Counted from the stretch's first letter, positions 45,387-54,540 are shown. The stretch is DNA of 64,000 bases from an uncultured Alsobacter sp. (GCF_945952055.1 NZ_CAMFHB010000004.1:154206-218205), one strand, 5' to 3'. Made by a program: numbers and translations. The notes: generated from the sequence alone by a model not told the origin.

Positions 45387-46859
45387 TCACGGGCTGGCCG
45401 GCGCGGAGCCGGCCAGGACTGGAATGCCCGTCAGAACCCCCTGGAATCCGGTGAGTGGCTCGCCCAGCGTCACGCCGCGGCCGTCGATGCTATACTCGCG
45501 AATGGTTTCCTCGTGATGGCCAGAGCGCTTCTTGACGATCGAGATGGCGCGGCGGACCCGACCCATGGCCTCGAAGTAGCGAAGCAGGATGACGATGTCC
45601 GACAGATAGGTGACTTCCACGGGTGTCGTCATGTCGCCGACCAATCCGTGCTGGGCCACCGTCATCAACGTCGTGACGCCCTTGCGGTTCAAGTACTGCA
45701 GCAACTCGTGAATGTGGAGAATGAGCGCGGTCTCGCCCGGCATCGAGACGCTGTAGCCGTTCAGGCTGTCGATGACGACCGTGGTGGCCCCGCGTTCGAC
45801 GCTCTCGCGCACACGCTGGGAGAACTCGCCGGGCGTCAATTCCGCCGCGTCCACCTGGTGCAGTTCCATCTGCCCGCGCGCGATCATGCCGTTCAGGTCG
45901 ATTCCCAGGCCCCTGGAGCGCTCGATCAGCCAGTTCCGCTCCTCGTCGAAGATGAACATGGAGGCCTTTTCGCCCAAGGTGACCGTGGACTGGGCGAAGG
46001 TGAGCGACAGGATCGACTTGCCCGTCCCGGCCGGCCCGATGATCAGGGTGCTCGAGCCCCGGTCGATCCCACCGCCGAGCAGGGCATTGAGCTCGTCCGA
46101 GGGACTGGGCAGGACGCCACCCGTCACGTCCGTGCGATGCTCGGCCGAGATCAGCCGCGGGAAGACGCGGATGCCGCCGGTGTCGATGGTGAAGTCGTGG
46201 AAACCGCCGCGGAACTGCCGGCCTCGGAACTTGACGATGCGCAGGCGTCGGCGCTCGGCGCCATATTCAGGCGCAAGCTCCTCCAGGCGGATCACACCAT
46301 GCGCAATGGAGTGCATGGCGCCGTCTTCCGGCATGGCCGACTGGTCGTCGAGCAGCAGCGTCGTCGTCCGCTGGCGAGCGAGGTACTGCTTCAGGGCCAG
46401 GATCTGCCTGCGGTACCGCAGCGAGCTCTGGGCCAGCAAGCGGATCTCCGACAGGCTGTCGAGGACGACGCGTTGGGGCTGTATCCGCGCCAGCGTCTCG
46501 AAGATCCGCTGCGTGGTCTCGCCCAGTTCCAGGTCCGACGAATAGAGCAGGCTTTGCTGCTGGCGCTCGTCGAGGAGGCTCTCCGGCGGGACGAGCTCGA
46601 AGATCTCGATCCCGTCCAGCGACCAGCCGTGCGAGCGCGCGCTGCTGACCAGCTCGTCCTTTGTTTCGGACAAGGTGATGTAGAGGCACTTCTCGCCTTG
46701 CGCCGTGCCTTCCATCAGGAATTGGGTGGCGACCGTCGTCTTGCCGGTCCCGGGCCGTCCTTCGAGCAGGAACAATCTGCCCCGGGACAATCCACCACCA
46801 AGCACGGCATCCAGGCCGGAGATTCCGAACCGTGCGCCTTTTTCTTCGTCTGTCTTCAC
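45387..46859 (-). CDS. KaiC-like double-domain RecA ATPase
   Basis: 490 aa with two tandem KaiC domains. CI: Walker A GRPGTGKTT at about 34-42, VVLDSLSEI Walker B. CII: Walker A GPAGTGKS at 275-282, paired Glu306-Glu307 (DEERNW), Walker B VVIDSLNGYS. At the KaiC phosphorylation segment the sequence is VTYLSDIVILLRYFE, so a Thr (417) and a Ser (420) are available but the Ser-Thr pair is not conserved. GTG start at 46859 chosen (GGGGAAGAGGG upstream); another GTG at 46904 is possible. No kaiA or kaiB nearby. Confidence 0.9.
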   Translation of the reverse strand: MKTDEEKGARFGISGLDAVLGGGLSRGRLFLLEGRPGTGKTTVATQFLMEGTAQGEKCLYITLSETKDELVSSARSHGWSLDGIEIFELVPPESLLDERQQQSLLYSSDLELGETTQRIFETLARIQPQRVVLDSLSEIRLLAQSSLRYRRQILALKQYLARQRTTTLLLDDQSAMPEDGAMHSIAHGVIRLEELAPEYGAERRRLRIVKFRGRQFRGGFHDFTIDTGGIRVFPRLISAEHRTDVTGGVLPSPSDELNALLGGGIDRGSSTLIIGPAGTGKSILSLTFAQSTVTLGEKASMFIFDEERNWLIERSRGLGIDLNGMIARGQMELHQVDAAELTPGEFSQRVRESVERGATTVVIDSLNGYSVSMPGETALILHIHELLQYLNRKGVTTLMTVAQHGLVGDMTTPVEVTYLSDIVILLRYFEAMGRVRRAISIVKKRSGHHEETIREYSIDGRGVTLGEPLTGFQGVLTGIPVLAGSAPASP

Positions 46860-46965
46860 GCCCTCTTCCCCGGTCAACTGCACGGAGGCAGGGCGACAAC
46901 GCACGAGAGGCCGTCAAGTTGCAGGCATCGCCACAGCTAAAATCAAGCTGTGGCGCGGCAGGCCT

Positions 46966-47928
46966 TCAGGCCGCTCCGGATCGGGCCTGGACGCCGAGCC
47001 CGGCATCGTCCATCCCCTCGCTGCGCGGCACGGTCTGTCGGAGGAACGCGGAGAACCCCCTCGCCGTCTCGCCCAGCACGACGCCGCGCGGCCAGGCGAG
47101 GCCGATTTCCAGCGGCGGGATCGGCTCGGTGATGGCGCGGCGTTCGATCTTGTGGCCTTCGAGCGACCAGGGCCGGTAGATCGTGTCGGCGACGATAGTG
47201 ACGCCGAGCCCGAGCCCGATCCATTCGCGCATCGCCTCCACGGTGGTCGTCCGCATGACCACGTTCGGCTCGAAGCCGTAGGGCCGCCCCAGCTCGCGCA
47301 TGACCCGCTCGCCCTCGTCGACCATCAGGAACACGTAGGGCCAATCCTTCAGACGCGCGAAGGACACGGTCTTCTCGGCGAGCAGCGGCGAGTTGGCGGA
47401 GAGCCAGAGCCGGCGCTGCGCGCGTGCGAGGGGAAGGCTCTCCAGCGTGTCGTGGCGCGTCAGGTTCGACGTCAGGAACACACCGACGTCGGCGTCCCCG
47501 CTCATCAAGGCCGCCTCGCATTCCGGCCGCGTGCGCTCGACGAGTTCGACCTCCACGTTGGGATGGGCGCGCCGGAACTTCTCCACGTAGGGCAGCAGGA
47601 AGTAGCCCATGACGATGTAGCTCGCCACGACGCGCAGCCTGCCCGACAGGTTCAAGGACCCCTGGAACGGCCAGCGCTGCGCCTCCTCCACGGCCTCCAG
47701 GATCTTCAGCGCCTGCTGGTGGAAGAGATGCCCGCGATGGGTGAGCGTGACGCCGTTGACGTGACGCTCCAGCAGCGGCGTGCCCAGAGACTTCTCCAGC
47801 TCCATGATGGCGGTGGTCACGGCCGATTGGGAGATGCCGACCTCGACGGCGGCATTGGCGATCTTCCCCGCCTTCGCCGCCGCGACGAAGTAGATGAGCT
47901 GGCGAAGTGTGAAGGGCGGGGTTTTCAT
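46966..47928 (-). CDS. LysR family regulator of the P450/flavoprotein catabolic locus
   Basis: 320 aa. HTH at about 8-65: FTLRQLIYFVAAAKAGKIAN, ISQSAVTTAIMELEKSLGTP, FERHV-like LLERHVNGVTLTHRGHLF. Effector domain from about 90. It is the last gene of the leftward block, behind the flavoprotein and a dyad repeat. An ATC-N9-GAT dyad abuts its start codon and a matching one lies before the first P450 gene, so it is the likely activator of the pathway. The effector is probably the substrate or an intermediate. Confidence 0.92.
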   Translation of the reverse strand: MKTPPFTLRQLIYFVAAAKAGKIANAAVEVGISQSAVTTAIMELEKSLGTPLLERHVNGVTLTHRGHLFHQQALKILEAVEEAQRWPFQGSLNLSGRLRVVASYIVMGYFLLPYVEKFRRAHPNVEVELVERTRPECEAALMSGDADVGVFLTSNLTRHDTLESLPLARAQRRLWLSANSPLLAEKTVSFARLKDWPYVFLMVDEGERVMRELGRPYGFEPNVVMRTTTVEAMREWIGLGLGVTIVADTIYRPWSLEGHKIERRAITEPIPPLEIGLAWPRGVVLGETARGFSAFLRQTVPRSEGMDDAGLGVQARSGAA

Positions 47929-47930
47929 CG

Positions 47931-47953
47931 CGGTATCTTATTTTTCGATACCG
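47931..47953. promoter_or_regulatory. LysR box A (CGGTATC-N9-GATACCG)
   Basis: Seven-base inverted arms separated by 9 bases (TTATTTTTC), containing the ATC-N9-GAT pattern of LysR regulators. It begins 3 bases upstream of the lysR-type start codon, a position suited to autorepression. Same architecture as box B at 61628-61650. Confidence 0.8.
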
Positions 47954-48007
47954 GGGTGGGCAATATTGGATTGCTTAGCCGTCAGAGATGGCTCCCTCCC
48001 CTCCTCG

Positions 48008-48104
48008 CGTCGTGCCCGGGCTTGGCCCGGGCACCCACGACGTCAGGGCGGCCCCGGCAAAGTCGTGGATGGCCGGGCCAAGCCCGGCCAGGACGGCTGA
48101 GAGA
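48008..48104. repeat. Dyad repeat, copy 6
   Basis: GCGTCGTGCCCGGGCTTGGC and CACCCACGACG face AAAGTCGTGGATGGCCGGG and CCAAGCCCGGCCAGGACGGC. Separates the LysR gene from the flavoprotein gene and probably ends the long leftward transcript. Confidence 0.88.
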
Positions 48105-48121
48105 TGGAGATCTAACCGTAG

Positions 48122-49582
48122 TCAGCCCTTCGGCGCGTTCGCGAGGTTCACCAGCGCGATGCGGCTCGCCAGCATGCTCGGCTGGTGGGCGCCCTGGAGC
48201 GCGGGGGCCTGTACCGCTGCGGTGCGCCCCGCGGCGGCCGACTCCCCGGCGATCTTGCCGAGCGTGAACCCGCCGGCGAGCCGCATGCCGCCGAGTTCGG
48301 CGGTCGGGTTCAGGCCGCCCACGGTGTCGCCGGCGGCGTAGAGGCCGGGGATGCCGTCGCCGAAGACGTCGACGACCTGCATGGCCTCGTTCACGCGCAT
48401 GCCGCCGCTGACGAAGTTGGAGCCGACGACCATCGGCACGGCATGGAAGGGGCCCTGCGCGATCGGGCGCCGGCCCTCCGGCAGGATCACGCGGCCGAAT
48501 GAGCCGTCCCGGGTGTCGGTGCCGGCGAGAAACGCGTTCCAGGCCGCGACCGAGGCTTCGAGCCCGGCGGCATCGATGCCGGCCCTGACAGCCAGTTCGC
48601 GCAGGGTCGGTGCCGAGACGGAGGGCTCGGGCATCTGCTGCAGGAGCTGGCTTTTCCGGGTCGCCGTGACGTCGTCGAAGATGTAGTGCGCCGCCTTGCC
48701 GGGCTGGTGCTGGAGCGCCTCGACGCGGCGCTCGTAGGGCCCCGCCTCGTCGTGGAAGCGCTGGCCGGCCTGGTTCACCGCGATGCAGTCCTCGACGAAG
48801 GAGGACGAGACGATCACTAGCGGCAGCACGAGGCCCATGTTGATGAGGTCGGCGCCCACCGCGCCCGCCATCAGGTGCCCGTCGCCCCGGCAACTGTCGA
48901 CGCCGAGATAGGGCGCGCGGGCGAGATAGGCCGGCACGTGCCGGGCCCGCAGTTCCGGGTTCGACTGGTAGCCGCCGGTGCCGAGCACGACGCCGCGGCG
49001 CACGCGCCAGCTCACGGGCCCGTCCGGGCCCTCGGCGATGAGCCCTGCCACCCTGCCCTCCTCCATCACGAGGCGCTTGCCCCAGGTGCGGGTGAAGAGG
49101 CGCACGTTGGGCCGGGCGAAATCGGGCGCGAAGGCCGTGCGGAAGGCGGCCATGTCCTCGACCGCCAGCATGCGGTCGGTGGTGTGCTGCAACGGCCTCG
49201 GGATGAACCGCGAGAAGCGGATGCCGCGCGCCACGAGGTCGTCGTAGGTCGCGGCGCTGTGCTCAACGAACAGGCGCACGAGCACGGGGTCGTGGATGAC
49301 GGGATAGCGGTCGCGCAGCAGGTCCATGCTGCGCTCGGCGTCGGCGACGAAGCTCTCGACGCTGTCCTCGATGCCGGCGTCGCGCTGGGCCTTCGCGTTC
49401 ACGAAGGCCATGTAGCCGGTGGACCAGACGGAGTTGCCGCCGATGTCGTCGAGGGCCTCGACGACGTGGACCTCCGCGCCCGTGGCGGCGGCGGCGGCCG
49501 TGGCCGCCATCCCGCCGGGCCCCGTGCCGACGACGAGGACGTCGCAGTCGTGCACGGGTCCGGGCGCGGAGGTCGTCGTCAT
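48122..49582 (-). CDS. FAD-dependent dehydrogenase 1 (fumarate reductase/KstD-like)
   Basis: 486 aa. FAD-binding VVGTGPGGMAATAAAAATGA (Gly19-x-Gly21-x2-Gly24), the flavin-contact GGNSVWSTGYMAFVN, then the capping domain, and C-terminal GGMRVNEAMQVVDVFGD with GIPGLYAAGDTVGGLNPT. This fold includes fumarate reductase, tricarballylate dehydrogenase and 3-ketosteroid dehydrogenase. It probably desaturates an alicyclic or keto substrate. It follows the binding-protein gene by 3 bases, an unusual placement inside a transporter operon. Confidence 0.88.
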   Translation of the reverse strand: MTTTSAPGPVHDCDVLVVGTGPGGMAATAAAAATGAEVHVVEALDDIGGNSVWSTGYMAFVNAKAQRDAGIEDSVESFVADAERSMDLLRDRYPVIHDPVLVRLFVEHSAATYDDLVARGIRFSRFIPRPLQHTTDRMLAVEDMAAFRTAFAPDFARPNVRLFTRTWGKRLVMEEGRVAGLIAEGPDGPVSWRVRRGVVLGTGGYQSNPELRARHVPAYLARAPYLGVDSCRGDGHLMAGAVGADLINMGLVLPLVIVSSSFVEDCIAVNQAGQRFHDEAGPYERRVEALQHQPGKAAHYIFDDVTATRKSQLLQQMPEPSVSAPTLRELAVRAGIDAAGLEASVAAWNAFLAGTDTRDGSFGRVILPEGRRPIAQGPFHAVPMVVGSNFVSGGMRVNEAMQVVDVFGDGIPGLYAAGDTVGGLNPTAELGGMRLAGGFTLGKIAGESAAAGRTAAVQAPALQGAHQPSMLASRIALVNLANAPKG

Positions 49583-49585
49583 GGC

Positions 49586-50710
49586 TTACTCCGCGAGGTT
49601 CCAGGCACCGCCCTTCACGCGCATCACCACGCTGCCGTGGGTCGGCACGCGGCCTTCGCCGAAGGTCATCGAGCCCGTGCCCATCAGGACCGGCACGTTC
49701 TTCGTGTTGGTCATGGCCTGGCGCAGGTTCTCGCGGGTCACCTCACCGGGGATGCTCTTCACCGCCGCGGCGATGATCTGCATCATCGAGTAGCCGGTCG
49801 CGGCCCAGTGGTCGGGGGCGACGTTGTACTTCTCCTGGTACTTCTTCGCGAACTCCTTGGTGGTGTCCGAATAGCCGGCGACGAAGATCGCCGGGAACAG
49901 GGTGCCGTCGCCCGCGGCGCCCGCGGCCTTGATGTACTGCACGGAGCCCAGGCCCGTGTCGCCCGACAGGATGACGTCGTTCTTCAGGCCGGCCTGCTTG
50001 GCCTGCAGGATGATGTTGGCGGCCTGCTCCGGCGGGGTCGTCACGAACAGGCACTTCGGGTCGGCGTCGACGATCTTGGTCGAGAGCGCGGTGAAGTCCG
50101 TGTCGGTCGCGAGGATGCCGACGTCGGCCAGGATGTTGACGCCCTGCTTCTTCAGCGTGTCGCGGAAGACGTCCTTCTGGATGACGTAGCCGGGGTTGTC
50201 GATGATCGACACCAGGAAGCAGTTCGCGGGCTTCAGCTTCTGGGCGATGTAGTTGGCGAGCGGCGGCATGTAGGTGATCGCCGTCTCGGTCGACTTGAAC
50301 ACCCATTCGCCGAGCGGCAGGACTTCGTTGGTCATGGCCACCGTGAACATCGGCACGCCGAGCTTCACGGCCACGGGGCCGGTCGACATGGCCTCGGCCG
50401 AGGAGATCGGGCCCAGCACCAGCTGCACCTTGTCGGTCTCGGTGCGGCGGGTCAGGAGCGCGATGGCCTCCTGGCGGTCCGACCGGTTGTCGTCATAGGT
50501 GATGGTGACGGTGTGGGGGCCGTAGCCGCCCGACGCCTTCAGCGCCTCGTCGGCCATCTTGATGCCGTTGACGAGCGGCACGCCGACGAAGGCATAGACG
50601 CCGGTGGTGGCGAGCACCGCCGCGATCTTCACCTCGGCCGCCTGCACCGCGCCGGCGGCGAGGCCCGCCACCACCGCGGTCGATACGAGCAGTCTGCGCA
50701 GGATTGTCAT
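49586..50710 (-). CDS. ABC transporter substrate-binding protein, Leu/Ile/Val (LivJ/Peripla_BP_6) type
   Basis: 374 aa. Signal peptide about 1-24 (LVSTAVVAGLAAGAVQA), then VKIAAVLATTGVYAFVGVPL, typical of the type-I binding fold, with QLVLGPISSAEAM and PVLMGTGSMTFGEGRVPTHG. GGAGG 5 bases before the ATG at 50710. Although the family is named for branched-chain amino acids, many members bind aromatic or alicyclic carboxylates, which suits the surrounding oxidative genes. Confidence 0.9.
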   Translation of the reverse strand: MTILRRLLVSTAVVAGLAAGAVQAAEVKIAAVLATTGVYAFVGVPLVNGIKMADEALKASGGYGPHTVTITYDDNRSDRQEAIALLTRRTETDKVQLVLGPISSAEAMSTGPVAVKLGVPMFTVAMTNEVLPLGEWVFKSTETAITYMPPLANYIAQKLKPANCFLVSIIDNPGYVIQKDVFRDTLKKQGVNILADVGILATDTDFTALSTKIVDADPKCLFVTTPPEQAANIILQAKQAGLKNDVILSGDTGLGSVQYIKAAGAAGDGTLFPAIFVAGYSDTTKEFAKKYQEKYNVAPDHWAATGYSMMQIIAAAVKSIPGEVTRENLRQAMTNTKNVPVLMGTGSMTFGEGRVPTHGSVVMRVKGGAWNLAE

Positions 50711-50749
50711 GATTTCCTCCCGTCCTGTGACGTTTGCAGTTTCGATCAT

Positions 50750-51460
50750 TCACTCGGACATCACGCCGAGGTAGTGCGCGACCACGGACGCGTCCGCGGC
50801 CAGTTCCTGGCTCGTCCCGGACAGCACGATCTTGCCCTGGTCGAGGATGTACGCGCGGTCCGCGAGATCGAGCGCGAGGCGAACGTTCTGTTCGATGAGC
50901 AGGATCGTCATTCCGCGGGATTTCAGCTTGCGCAGCGCGGCGAAGACCTGGGCGATCACCACGGGGGCGAGGCCGAGGCTGGGCTCGTCGAGCAGCAGGA
51001 AACGCGGCGCGCCCATGAGCGCACGGCCGATCGCCAGCATCTGCTGCTGGCCGCCGGAGAGCGAGCCGGCCAGCTGGGCGCTGCGCTCCTTGAGCACCGG
51101 GAAGAGGTCGTAGACGTCCTCCAGTCCTCCCGCCGGCGGGCGGCCCTGGAGCGCCGTCTCGCCCAGCTGCAGGTTCTCCAGCACGTTGAGCTGCGGGAAG
51201 ACCTGGCGGCCCTCCGGCACCTGGATCACGCCGGACTTGCTGACCGCCCACGGGTCCATCGCGGCGAGGTCCCGGCCTTCCATCAGGATGCGGCCGGCGG
51301 CCGGCTTCACCAGCCCGGAAACGGCGTTGACGAGGGTGGACTTGCCCGCGCCGTTCGGCCCGATGAGGGCGACGACCTCGCCCGCGCCGACGTTCAGCGA
51401 GACGCCGCGCAGGGCCTGGATGCCGCTGTAGCGGACCTGGAGATCGGAGACCTCAAGCAT
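50750..51460 (-). CDS. livF: ABC transporter ATP-binding protein LivF type
   Basis: 236 aa ATPase. Walker A GPNGAGKST, signature LSGGQQQMLAIGRAL, Walker B FLLLDEPSLGLAP, and LLIEQNV at the H-loop. The start overlaps the LivG-type stop by 8 bases. Partner of the following ATPase; together they drive the importer. The symbol reflects family, not proven substrate. Confidence 0.92.
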   Translation of the reverse strand: MLEVSDLQVRYSGIQALRGVSLNVGAGEVVALIGPNGAGKSTLVNAVSGLVKPAAGRILMEGRDLAAMDPWAVSKSGVIQVPEGRQVFPQLNVLENLQLGETALQGRPPAGGLEDVYDLFPVLKERSAQLAGSLSGGQQQMLAIGRALMGAPRFLLLDEPSLGLAPVVIAQVFAALRKLKSRGMTILLIEQNVRLALDLADRAYILDQGKIVLSGTSQELAADASVVAHYLGVMSE

Positions 51461-52214
51461 CGCTGCCTCCGATGTAGGCGGCGATCACCGCGGGATCTCG
51501 CAGCGCTTGCGCCGGCGGGCCCTCGGCGATCAGCCGGCCCCCGTCGAGCACGTAGATCTTCTCGCACAGCTTCGAGACGAAGCGGATGTTGTGCTCGATT
51601 AGCAGGATCCCCTTCCCGGCCTCGGCGAGGTGCTGAAAGAGCTCGGCGAGGATGTCGGACTCCACGTCGTTCATGCCGGCGATCGGCTCGTCGAGCAGCA
51701 TGTAGTCGGGCTCGGACGCCAGCGCCCGCATCATCTCGACCTTGCGCTGGTGGCCGTAGGAGAGGCCGCCGGCGGGATAGTCGGCATAGGCGCTCATGCC
51801 GAACTGGGTGAGCAGCGAGCGCGCCTTGTCGCGGATCGCCTGCGTCTCCTGGCGCGACGCCGGCAGGCCGAAGAGCGCCGACAGCGTCGAGCAGTGCTCG
51901 TGCCGGTGGAAGCCGATGAGGATGTTGTCCAGCACCGAGTTCTCCGGGAGGATCCGGATGTTCTGGAAGGTGCGGGCGAGCCCGGCCCGGCAGATGTCGT
52001 CGGGCGCGGCGCGGGTGATGTCGCGGTCCTCCAGCAGGATCTGGCCGCCGCTGACGTCCATCATGCCGGTGATCATGTTGATGATCGTGGTCTTCCCGGC
52101 GCCGTTGGGGCCGATGAGACCGGTGATCGTGCCTCTCGGCACGGTCATGTTGACGTCGGCGGAGGCCGTGACGCCGCCGAACCTCTTGCTCAGATTGACG
52201 AGCTTCAGCGCCAT
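51453..52214 (-). CDS. livG: ABC transporter ATP-binding protein LivG type
   Basis: 253 aa. Walker A GPNGAGKTT, the LivG-specific AGLARTFQNIRILPENSVLD, signature GGLSYGHQRKVEMMRAL, Walker B YMLLDEPIAGMND, and the H-loop in LLIEHNIRFV. Starts 4 bases after the LivM-type stop. Confidence 0.93.
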   Translation of the reverse strand: MALKLVNLSKRFGGVTASADVNMTVPRGTITGLIGPNGAGKTTIINMITGMMDVSGGQILLEDRDITRAAPDDICRAGLARTFQNIRILPENSVLDNILIGFHRHEHCSTLSALFGLPASRQETQAIRDKARSLLTQFGMSAYADYPAGGLSYGHQRKVEMMRALASEPDYMLLDEPIAGMNDVESDILAELFQHLAEAGKGILLIEHNIRFVSKLCEKIYVLDGGRLIAEGPPAQALRDPAVIAAYIGGSDA

Positions 52215-52218
52215 GGCG

Positions 52219-53103
52219 TCAGCTCCCCGCCGTCGGCGCCGGCGCAGGCGCCGGCTTGGCCCGCAGGCGCTTGGCGTGGATGCGCTCGATCAGCGTGTCC
52301 GCGACGCCCTTGGGCAGGAAGTTGATGGTGAGGATGAGCAGGAGCCCGTAGACGAGCATCCGCGCCTCGGCGAGCGGACGCGCGAGTTCCGGCAGGATGA
52401 TGAGCAGTGCCGTGCCGACGATCGGGCCCCAGATCGTGTTGCGGCCGCCGAAGACCACGTAGGACAGGATCGCGATCAGGAACGGGAAGCCGAACTGCGA
52501 GGGCACCAGCGTGTAGGAGTGGAAGGCCTCCAGCGCGCCGTAGAAGCCGGCCAGCGCCCCCGACACGATGAAGGCGAGCCGGTGGTGCGCCTCGATGGAG
52601 ACGCCGAGGGAGGCCGCCACCGCCTCGTTCTGGCGGATGGCGTCGAAGGCGCGCCCGATGCGGCTGCCGGTGATCGCGGTCATCAGGTAGATCGTCGCCA
52701 GGGCGCAGACGGCGAGCGTCAGGGTGTCGACGACCTTGGGGATGCCGTTCAGCCCCGCCGCGCCACCGGTGATCTTCTCGGCGTAGTTGTTCAGCGACAG
52801 CATGATCTGGATGAAGGCGACGGTCGCGATGGCCTGGTAGACGCCGCGCAGCCGCGCCAGCGGGATCGCCAGCAGCAGCGAGACGAGCCCGCCGCCGATG
52901 GCGGCCGCGACCAGCGCCACGGGGGCAGGCAGGCCGTAGGTCACCACGAGCACGCCGCCGGTGTAGGCGCCGACGCCGGCGACGCCGACGGTCGCCAGCG
53001 AGAAGACGCCCGAGCGCAGCACCAGCCACTGGCTGTAGGCGAGCCCCAGATGCAGCAGGAAGAGATCGAAGAGCGGCAGGTAGCCGAGGACATAGGCGTT
53101 CAT
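52219..53103 (-). CDS. livM: ABC transporter permease LivM type
   Basis: 294 aa with about nine hydrophobic segments; SLATVGVAGVGAYTGGVLVV and RLRGVYQAIATVAFIQIM are typical, as is the EAA-like GRAFDAIRQNEAVAASLGV. The C-terminus ends in a Pro/Ala-rich tail. 4-base spacing to both neighbours. Confidence 0.92.
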   Translation of the reverse strand: MNAYVLGYLPLFDLFLLHLGLAYSQWLVLRSGVFSLATVGVAGVGAYTGGVLVVTYGLPAPVALVAAAIGGGLVSLLLAIPLARLRGVYQAIATVAFIQIMLSLNNYAEKITGGAAGLNGIPKVVDTLTLAVCALATIYLMTAITGSRIGRAFDAIRQNEAVAASLGVSIEAHHRLAFIVSGALAGFYGALEAFHSYTLVPSQFGFPFLIAILSYVVFGGRNTIWGPIVGTALLIILPELARPLAEARMLVYGLLLILTINFLPKGVADTLIERIHAKRLRAKPAPAPAPTAGS

Positions 53104-53107
53104 CGCG

Positions 53108-53998
53108 CTACCTCCGCCGGCCGAGGCTGCCGGCGCCCTCGCGGCCCATCAGCCCGTTGGGCATGACGAGCAGGATGACGAACAGCACCGAGAAGATGAA
53201 GGCGGTGGTGAGCCCGGAGGGCAGGTAGGCGATGGTCAAGGTCTGCAGCATGCCGAAGATGAGGCTCGCCAGGAGCGCACCGGGGATGCTGCCGAGCCCG
53301 CCGAGGATGATGATGACGAAGCCGTAGAGGAGATAGGGCTCGCCCATGGTGAAGTTGATGTTGTTGAAGGCGAGGCCCACCAGGACGCCGGCCGCGCCCG
53401 CGAGCGCGCCGGAGATGAAGTAGGTGAGGTTGTAGATGCGGTTGGGGTTGATCCCCATGAGCATCGAGGCGCGCTCGTTGTCCGTCACGGCGCGGACGCG
53501 GCGGCCAAACGGCGTGCGGTAGATGAAGTAGCCCATCACCAGCACGATCAGGATGGCGCAGCCCATCATCACGAGCTGCAGCAGCGACACGCGCAGGCCC
53601 CAGAAGCGGTAGATGACGACCGGCATGGTGTCGAAGGGGAAGCGCAGCACCTGCGTCTTCGAGATCCACTGCCAGATCGTCATGATGACGAGGCTGGCGC
53701 CCATCGAGGAGATGATGGCGCCGAACTCCGCGTCACCCGACTTGCGCAGCCGGCGGAAGCAGACGATCTCGATCAGCATCGACAGCGCGCCGGAGGCGAG
53801 GATCGCCAGCAGGAAGCCGAGGATCAGCGGGCCGCCGTTCACGACCGTGTAGTAGGCCACGAAGGCCCCCGTCATGAACACGGCCCCGTGCGCGAGGTTC
53901 AGCAGGCGCTGCACCCCGAACACGAGGTTGAAGCCCACGGCGAACAGCGCGTAGACCCCTCCCACGACGATCCCGTTCAACAGCTGCTGAAGAAGCAT
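53108..53998 (-). CDS. livH: ABC transporter permease LivH type
   Basis: 296 aa. Begins LLQQLLNGIVVGGVYALFAV, then FGVQRLLNLAHGAVFMTGAF, the LivH signature; RRVRAVTDNERASMLMGINP is the coupling loop. First of the four membrane and ATPase genes of this importer and 70 bases downstream of the NIPSNAP gene. Confidence 0.93.
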   Translation of the reverse strand: MLLQQLLNGIVVGGVYALFAVGFNLVFGVQRLLNLAHGAVFMTGAFVAYYTVVNGGPLILGFLLAILASGALSMLIEIVCFRRLRKSGDAEFGAIISSMGASLVIMTIWQWISKTQVLRFPFDTMPVVIYRFWGLRVSLLQLVMMGCAILIVLVMGYFIYRTPFGRRVRAVTDNERASMLMGINPNRIYNLTYFISGALAGAAGVLVGLAFNNINFTMGEPYLLYGFVIIILGGLGSIPGALLASLIFGMLQTLTIAYLPSGLTTAFIFSVLFVILLVMPNGLMGREGAGSLGRRR

Positions 53999-54068
53999 TC
54001 TCCCCCCTGCATTCGCCCGTTTCTCGCGGTGGGCGATCCCGAAATCGAGCGGAAGCTCGGCCTCGACG

Positions 54069-54395
54069 TCAAGTCTTCTGCGAACCCAAGGGCGAGAACG
54101 CCGTCGGCTTCAGGATGCGGCTTTCCTGCTTCACGAGCAGCGGCAGGATGCGACCGAGGAAGGCGCGCCACTCGGGTTCGGCCAGCAGCTTCGCCCGCCG
54201 CTCGTCGCGGTCGGCGAGGCTCGCATAGCCCCACAGGTGCACGGTCTGGTTCTGCTCGCCGAACTCGGACGTGAAGTATCCGATGAGGTTGCCCAGGATC
54301 CGCATCTGCATCTCGCGGGGCGCGCCGTCGTACTCGGCCATGAACACCGGGACCTTGCCCGGCAGGAAGGTGTAGACGCGTTCCTCGATGATCAT
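54069..54395 (-). CDS. NIPSNAP family protein
   Basis: 108 aa ferredoxin-like dimeric barrel: EERVYTFLPGKVPVFMAEYD, IGYFTSEFGEQNQTVHLWGY and ADRDERRAKLLAEPEWRAFL are the NIPSNAP pattern. Bacterial members are often encoded with catabolic operons for aromatic or terpenoid substrates, with unknown chemistry. AAAGGA 9 bases before the ATG. Confidence 0.85.
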   Translation of the reverse strand: MIIEERVYTFLPGKVPVFMAEYDGAPREMQMRILGNLIGYFTSEFGEQNQTVHLWGYASLADRDERRAKLLAEPEWRAFLGRILPLLVKQESRILKPTAFSPLGSQKT

Positions 54396-54432
54396 CGTTG
54401 GATCCTTTCTTCAGTCCCTTCGATCTCTCCAC

Positions 54433-54540
54433 GCGTCATGCCCGGGCTTGGCCCGGGCACCCACGACTTTGCCGGGCAAGGCTGCGTGTTCTGCCCGAAG
54501 TCGTGGATGGCCGGGCCAAGCCCGGCCAGGACGGCGGAGA
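54433..54540. repeat. Dyad repeat, copy 7
   Basis: GCGTCATGCCCGGGCTTGGC and CACCCACGACTTTG face GAAGTCGTGGATGGCCGGG and CCAAGCCCGGCCAGGACGGC. It interrupts the leftward gene block between the SDR and the NIPSNAP gene, splitting enzyme and transport parts. Confidence 0.88.

Noticed and set aside
45387..46859. Circadian clock system
   Set aside because: No kaiA or kaiB gene nearby and the Ser-Thr phosphorylation pair is not conserved.
48875..51811. Open frame of 978 codons on the plus strand
   Set aside because: Antisense to the flavoprotein, binding-protein and LivF/LivG genes, with the same shadow composition and no motif.
49586..53998. True branched-chain amino-acid transporter
   Set aside because: Family match is to Liv proteins, but embedding among P450, SDR and flavoprotein genes makes another carboxylate-like substrate more likely. 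The Liv names are kept only as family labels.
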